The notes under the pieces were generated by a model. It was not told the DNA's origin. It did not search any database and worked only from the letters and a program-made list of their open reading frames with translations. DNA of 64,000 nucleotides, from positions 1 through 64,000 of the forward strand of contig NZ_SIJL01000001.1 of the NCBI RefSeq assembly GCF_004307015.1, read 5' to 3'. The position numbers were made by a program, and so were the translations under genes. This document shows, piece by piece, positions 59,653 to 64,000 of the stretch. The stretch comes from Thermus thermamylovorans (lineage in GTDB: Bacteria; Deinococcota; Deinococci; Deinococcales; Thermaceae). Within the stretch, counting starts at the first letter, position 1. Each line of letters starts with the position of its first letter.

Positions 59653-61221
59653 ATGGAAGAGCGGCACATCCGGATCTTTGACACCACGCTGAGGGACGGG
59701 GAGCAGAGCCCAGGGGTGGCCCTTTCCCTGGACCAGAAACTGGAGATCGCCCACGCCCTGGCCCGGCTCGGGGTGGACATCCTCGAGGCGGGCTTCCCCG
59801 TATCCGGGCCCTTGGAGTTCGAGGCGGTAAGGCGGATCGCCGAGGAGGTAAGGGGCCCCGTCATCGCCGCCCTGGCCCGCACCCACACCCTGGACATCGA
59901 CCAGGCGGCCAGGGCCCTGGAAAAGGCGGAGAAGCCCAGGATCCACGTCTTCACCTCCGCCTCCAGGATCCACCTGGAGCACATGCTGAGGAAGACGGAG
60001 GAGGAGGTCCTGGAGATGGCGGACCGGATGGTCCGCTACGCCCGGCGCTACGTGGACGACGTGGAGTTCAGCGCCCAGGACGTGATGCGGGCGGACTGGG
60101 ACTTCGTGAAAAGGCTCTACGAGGTGGCCATCGAGGCCGGGGCCACCACGGTCAACATCCCCGACACCACGGGCTACGGCACCCCCGGGGAGTACGGGGC
60201 CCTCATCCGGCGCATCCGCGACGAGGTGGTGCGGGGCCGGGAGGTGGTCATCTCCACCCACACCCACGACGACCTGGGCCTGGCCACGGCCAACGCCCTG
60301 GCGGGGATCGAGAACGGGGCGGGCCAGGTGGAGTGCACGGTGAACGGCATCGGGGAGCGGGCGGGGAACACCTCCTTGGAGGAGGTGGTCATGGCCCTCT
60401 ACGTGCGCCGGGACTGGTACCGGGCCTACACCCGCATCAACACCCGGGAGATCTACCGGGTCTCCCGCCTGGTGGAGCGCTACACCGGCATGCCCGTGCC
60501 CCCCAACAAGGCCATCGTGGGGGACAACGCCTTCGCCCACGAGTCCGGCATCCACCAGGACGGGGTCTTGAAGCACCGCTCCACCTACGAGATCATGGAC
60601 GCGGAGCTCATCGGCAGGCGGCCCGCGGTGATCGTCCTCGGCAAGCACTCGGGGCGGGCGGCCTTCAAGAAGGCCCTGGAGGACCTGGGCTACGGGGACC
60701 TCGGCGAGGAAGACCTCAAGCTCCTCTTCGCCCGCTTCAAGGAGATCGCCGAGAAGAAGGGCCCCCTCTCCGCCGAGGAGCTCCAGGCCCTGGTGGAGAG
60801 CGAGCGGGAGCCCGCCTCCCACTTCTTCGCCCTGGAGCACGTGCAGTTCTTCTCCGGCTCGGGGCTCCTGCCCACGGCCACGGTGAAGGTGAAGACCCCG
60901 GAGGGGGTGAAGGTGGCCACCCACACCGGGGACGGGCCGGTGGACGCGGTCTACAAGGCCATCCAGGAGGCCATCGCCCTCAGGCCGGAGCTGGAGCTCT
61001 ACCGGGTGGAGGCGGTGACGGGCTCCACCGAGGCCCTGGGCCAGGTGACGGTGCGGTTGCGCCTGGGGGAGCTCCAGGCGGTGGGGGTGGGGGTCTCCCC
61101 GGACATCATCGAGGCCTCGGCCCGGGCCTTCCTGGACGCCGCGGGGAAGCTGGCCTCGGGCCGGGCCACCCGCCACCCCCCCTCCCTGGCGGAGGTGCAG
61201 GCCGGGGGCGCGGGGTCCTAG
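59653..61221 (+). CDS. leuA: 2-isopropylmalate synthase
   Basis: 522 residues. Condenses acetyl-CoA with 2-ketoisovalerate, first committed step to leucine. Catalytic TIM barrel with IFDTTLRDGEQSPGV at the start, STHTHDDLGLATANAL metal-binding HxH, and the GERAGNTSLEEVVMAL signature; the C-terminal regulatory domain (after ~390) contains the leucine allosteric fold. GGGAGGAAG before the ATG. Confidence 0.95.
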   Translation: MEERHIRIFDTTLRDGEQSPGVALSLDQKLEIAHALARLGVDILEAGFPVSGPLEFEAVRRIAEEVRGPVIAALARTHTLDIDQAARALEKAEKPRIHVFTSASRIHLEHMLRKTEEEVLEMADRMVRYARRYVDDVEFSAQDVMRADWDFVKRLYEVAIEAGATTVNIPDTTGYGTPGEYGALIRRIRDEVVRGREVVISTHTHDDLGLATANALAGIENGAGQVECTVNGIGERAGNTSLEEVVMALYVRRDWYRAYTRINTREIYRVSRLVERYTGMPVPPNKAIVGDNAFAHESGIHQDGVLKHRSTYEIMDAELIGRRPAVIVLGKHSGRAAFKKALEDLGYGDLGEEDLKLLFARFKEIAEKKGPLSAEELQALVESEREPASHFFALEHVQFFSGSGLLPTATVKVKTPEGVKVATHTGDGPVDAVYKAIQEAIALRPELELYRVEAVTGSTEALGQVTVRLRLGELQAVGVGVSPDIIEASARAFLDAAGKLASGRATRHPPSLAEVQAGGAGS

Positions 61222-61255
61222 GGCCCAGGTGGCCTGCGCCGCCAAGGGGGGCCGG

Positions 61256-62836
61256 ATGGTGGAGATCCTGGACACCACCCTGAGGGACGGGACGCAAGGG
61301 GAGGGGATCAGCCTCTCCGTGGACGACAAGGTGGCCATCGCCAGGCGCCTCGCCGCCTTCGGCATCCCCCTCATCGAGGGGGGCTGGCCGGGGTCCAACC
61401 CCAAGGACGCGGAGTTCTTCCGGCGGATGAAGGGGGTGGACCTGGGGGAAGCCCGCCTCGCCGCCTTCGGGGCCACCAGGCGGAAGGGCCTCCTCCCCGA
61501 GGAGGACCCCTCGGTCCTGGCCCTCCTGGAGGCGGACACCCCGGTGGTGGTCCTCTTCGGCAAGAGCTGGACCCTGCACGTTTTGGAGGCCCTGGAAACC
61601 ACCCTGGAGGAGAACCTCCGCATGGTCCGGGACACGGTGGCCTTCTTCGCGAAGCGGGGCAAGCGGGTGGTCTACGACGCGGAGCACTTCTTCGACGGGT
61701 ACAAGGAGGACCCCGGCTACGCCCTGGCCACCCTGGAGGCCGCCCGGGAAGGGGGGGCGGACACCCTGGTCCTCTGCGACACCAACGGGGGCACCCTCCC
61801 CGAGGAGGTCTACGCCATCACCAAGGCCGTGGTGGAGCGCTTTCCCGGGGTGAGGGTGGGCATCCACCCCCACAACGACGCGGAGCTGGCGGTGGCCAAC
61901 GCCCTGGCGGCGGTCAGGGCCGGGGCCACCCACGCCCAGGGCACGGTCAACGGGTACGGGGAGCGGTGCGGCAACCTGAACCTCACGAGCTTCCTCCCCG
62001 CCCTGGTCTTCAAGTACAAGATCCCCGCCCTACCTCCGGAAAGGCTGAGGGAGCTTAAGGAACTTTCCCACTTCGTGGACGAACGGGCCAACCAGACCCC
62101 GAACCGCCGCGCCCCCTACGTGGGGGAGGCGGCCTTCGCCCACAAGGCGGGGGTGCACGTTTCCGCGGTCCTCAAGAACCCCCGCACCTACGAGCACATT
62201 CCTCCGGAGTGGGTGGGGAATAGCCGCCGCTTCCTGGTGTCCGATGTGGCGGGGCGCTCCAACCTCCTGGCCAAGCTCCAGGAGCTGGGGGTGGATCTTT
62301 CCAGGGAGGAGGCCCAGCGCCTCCTGGACGAGGTCAAGGCCCTGGAGTACGAGGGCTACGCCTTCGAGGGGGCGGAGGCCAGCTTCTACCTCCTGGCCCA
62401 CCGCCTTAGAGGGGGACGCCTGCCCTTCAGCGTGGAGGGGTTTTCCGTCTTCGTCCACGGCTCGGGCCTCGCCGCCGCCTGGGCCGAGGCCACGGTGCGG
62501 GTCAGGGTGGGGGAGAGCCTGCAGCACACCGCCGCCGAGAGCCCCTCGGGGCCGGTTTCCGCCCTGGATAAGGCCTTCCGCCAGGCGGTCTTGCAGTTTT
62601 ACCCGGAGCTGGCCGACGTGGAGCTCACCGACTACAAGGTGCGCATCCTGGCGGGCCAGGAGGCGGGGACGGGCTCAGGGGTGCGGGTGATGGTGGAGAT
62701 GCGCCGGGGTGGGGAGCGCTTCGGCACCGTGGGGGCCAGCGAGAACATCCTCGAGGCCTCCCTCAAGGCCCTCACCGAGGGCTACGCCTACGCCCTCCTC
62801 TACCCGGTGGGGGAGGCTACGCCCAGGGGAGGCTGA
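61256..62836 (+). CDS. cimA: (R)-citramalate synthase
   Basis: 526-residue homologue of LeuA of the CimA type: VEILDTTLRDGTQGEGISLSVDDKVAIARRL, IEGGWPGSNPKDAEFF, IHPHNDAELAVANAL and VNGYGERCGNLNL. The IEGGWPGSN and CGNLNL variants are characteristic of citramalate synthases rather than LeuA. It gives 2-oxobutyrate precursors for isoleucine from pyruvate and acetyl-CoA without threonine. I prefer ATG 61256 over a GTG at 61229 because AAGGGGGG precedes it. The end overlaps a convergent Uma2 gene by 20 bp. Confidence 0.88.
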   Translation: MVEILDTTLRDGTQGEGISLSVDDKVAIARRLAAFGIPLIEGGWPGSNPKDAEFFRRMKGVDLGEARLAAFGATRRKGLLPEEDPSVLALLEADTPVVVLFGKSWTLHVLEALETTLEENLRMVRDTVAFFAKRGKRVVYDAEHFFDGYKEDPGYALATLEAAREGGADTLVLCDTNGGTLPEEVYAITKAVVERFPGVRVGIHPHNDAELAVANALAAVRAGATHAQGTVNGYGERCGNLNLTSFLPALVFKYKIPALPPERLRELKELSHFVDERANQTPNRRAPYVGEAAFAHKAGVHVSAVLKNPRTYEHIPPEWVGNSRRFLVSDVAGRSNLLAKLQELGVDLSREEAQRLLDEVKALEYEGYAFEGAEASFYLLAHRLRGGRLPFSVEGFSVFVHGSGLAAAWAEATVRVRVGESLQHTAAESPSGPVSALDKAFRQAVLQFYPELADVELTDYKVRILAGQEAGTGSGVRVMVEMRRGGERFGTVGASENILEASLKALTEGYAYALLYPVGEATPRGG

Positions 62837-63341
62837 CCTCCGGGAAGTGGAGGGGGCTTGCCGCCTCGGTGGGGGAGAGGAGGCGGATGGCCCGGTACCG
62901 CCCCTCACGGGGCTCGCGGTAGACCTCCAGGAGGTCCTCCTTCAGGTTCACCAGCCAGACCTCGGGGATCCCGGCTTCGGCGTAGAGGGGAAGCTTCACC
63001 TCCCGGTCGAACCCCAAGGAGGTGTCGGCCACCTCGATGAGGAGGAGGACGTCCTCGGGCGTGGGGTGCCGATCCCGATAACGGCTGAGGGGGGGCTTGA
63101 GCACCAGGAGGTCCGGCTCGGGTTCGGAGTCCTCGCAAAGCCGTAGGGGGTTTTGCACCATGATCACCGCTTTACCCCTCAGGGCCTCCTGCAAACGCTC
63201 GTCCAGTTGGGCAACCGCGAAGGCGTGCTTGGGTCCAATCGGGCTCATCTGGTAGACCTCTCCCCTTAAAAGCTCCACCCGAGGGACATCCCGGAAGGCC
63301 CGCTCAAACTCCTCCACGCGAAAGCGGTAGCGGGTGGCCAT
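62817..63341 (-). CDS. Uma2-family (DUF820) endonuclease-like protein
   Basis: 174 residues. Restriction-endonuclease-like core: ELLRGEVYQMSPIGPKHAFAVAQL, EPDLLVLKP (the P-D of the PD-(D/E)xK site), VLLLIEVADTSLGFDREVKLPLYAEAGIPEVWLVNL (E-V ... K). Common as multiple paralogues in Cyanobacteria and Deinococcus-Thermus; function unknown. CATAAT (63348-63353, minus) ends 6 nt before the ATG, though it may also be co-transcribed with the permease gene 7 bp upstream. Confidence 0.85.
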   Translation of the reverse strand: MATRYRFRVEEFERAFRDVPRVELLRGEVYQMSPIGPKHAFAVAQLDERLQEALRGKAVIMVQNPLRLCEDSEPEPDLLVLKPPLSRYRDRHPTPEDVLLLIEVADTSLGFDREVKLPLYAEAGIPEVWLVNLKEDLLEVYREPREGRYRAIRLLSPTEAASPLHFPEVSLPWA

Positions 63342-63348
63342 ACCCTCA

Positions 63349-64000
63349 TTATGCTCCTTGGCCCGAGTAGTGCTTTAGCCCCATGCGCCACAAGAGCCGC
63401 CCGAGGAGGAAGAAGGCCACCCCCCAGAGGAGCATCACCCAGACGCCGGGGAAGAGGGCCACCTCCTGCCCCGCCAGGAGGGCGGCGGGCAGGTAGACGA
63501 GGTAGGGGAAGGGGGTGAGGAGGGCGAGGTGCCGGAGGGGTTCGGGGAAGACCTCCAGGGGGGCGATGGTCCCCGAGAGGAAGAGGAGGAGGAGGAAGAA
63601 GACCTCCTCCAGGGCGCTGGCCCGCTCGCTCCAGAAGGCCAGGAGGGCCACCGCGTACTGCATGAGAAAACGGAGGAGGAAGGCCAGGAGGGTGAAGAGG
63701 AGCCCGAGGAGGAAGGGGAGGGGTTCCGGGGTGAAGCGGGCCTCGGGGAAGAGCCAGAAGAAGAAGAGGGTGAGGAGGACGACGAAGGGGAGCCGGGCCA
63801 GGCGCTCCGCCGCGTGGGCCGCCAGGTGGACGAAGAAGGGGTCCAGGGGCCTCAGGAGGTGGAAGGAGAGGCGGCCTTCCACCACGTCCCGCTCGAACTC
63901 CCAGACCACCCAGACCACCGTGGCCTGGCGCACCAGGAAGACCATGAGGAAGTAGCGGGCGAACTCCCCCGGGCTTAAGGGGAAGTCCCCTCCCCGGGCG
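63349..64000 (-). CDS. ABC-2 family exporter permease (partial)
   Basis: At least 217 residues visible; the 5' end runs off the window, since the frame continues past the first Met with YFLMVFLVRQATVVWVVWEFERDVVEGRLSFHLLRPLDP-like sequence. About five membrane helices follow. The VWEFERD-x-x-EGRLS-x-x-LLRPLDP block marks the ABC2_membrane_6 group of exporter permeases, usually encoded in pairs with an ATPase, presumably just outside the window. Confidence 0.8.
   Translation of the reverse strand, partial: ARGGDFPLSPGEFARYFLMVFLVRQATVVWVVWEFERDVVEGRLSFHLLRPLDPFFVHLAAHAAERLARLPFVVLLTLFFFWLFPEARFTPEPLPFLLGLLFTLLAFLLRFLMQYAVALLAFWSERASALEEVFFLLLLFLSGTIAPLEVFPEPLRHLALLTPFPYLVYLPAALLAGQEVALFPGVWVMLLWGVAFFLLGRLLWRMGLKHYSGQGA

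Overview
The window is a GC-rich chromosomal stretch from a member of the genus Thermus; the species is not assigned. Evidence: near-universal G/C third codon positions; a 500-residue amylomaltase, a 204-residue Mn-type superoxide dismutase and a 506-residue glycyl-tRNA synthetase of Thermus type; a futalosine-pathway menaquinone gene; and many genes whose start codon lies 6-7 nt after a TANNNT -10 element, the leaderless arrangement usual in Thermus/Deinococcus. Genes are packed tightly, with many 1-4 bp ATGA/GTGA overlaps. I saw no rRNA, tRNA, CRISPR array or insertion sequence, and no gene-free stretch over 300 bp.

Layout. 1-9.6 kb: a Tat-exported solute-binding protein, mtnA-comF, a DUF4258 protein, a Fur-family regulator divergent from a YibE/F membrane protein, sbcDC and a CBS-domain protein. 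9.7-19.6 kb: a Notum-like esterase, recG with a HEYAH metallopeptidase, a split-site M16 protease pair, 3-hydroxyacyl-CoA dehydrogenase, a voltage-gated channel with a calcium-type filter, and malQ. 19.6-30.2 kb: sucCD, a frameshifted membrane-protein gene, clpC-radA-PIN/TRAM, glyQS, a DUF6883/DUF4926 pair and asd. 30.2-36.5 kb: a LacI-ABC-GH63 cassette that looks built to import and hydrolyse a glycosylated solute, probably mannosylglycerate; by eye it is less GC-rich than its flanks. 36.5-42.2 kb: tlyA, a HepT/MntA pair, glnS, a DUF433/DUF5615 pair beside a decayed copy of an enoyl-CoA hydratase 3' end, and that hydratase gene. 42.2-45.6 kb: infC-rpmI-rplT with structured leaders and an AUA start for infC, then a PlsY-like/acyl-ACP-reductase-like fusion. 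45.6-52.1 kb: LptF-, LptC- and LptD-like genes, an O-antigen ligase-like gene, a CBM60-like protein and a hendecad-repeat coiled-coil protein. 52.1-56.2 kb: a Ugd stub, mqnB, sodA, fumC and a YpdA-like reductase. 56.2-62.8 kb: ilvBNC-leuA-cimA behind a branched-chain leader-peptide attenuator. The end holds a Uma2 protein and a partial ABC-2 permease.

How it fits together. Core metabolism (TCA steps, branched-chain and aspartate-family amino acids), translation and repair are interleaved with envelope genes and three small toxin-antitoxin-like pairs. The points I find most worth following are the PlsY-acyl reductase fusion, the Lpt-like set in a genus not known for classical lipopolysaccharide, the channel filter, the LacI-ABC-GH63 cassette, the ilv attenuator on a nearly leaderless mRNA, and the symmetric divergent promoter at 37.25 kb.
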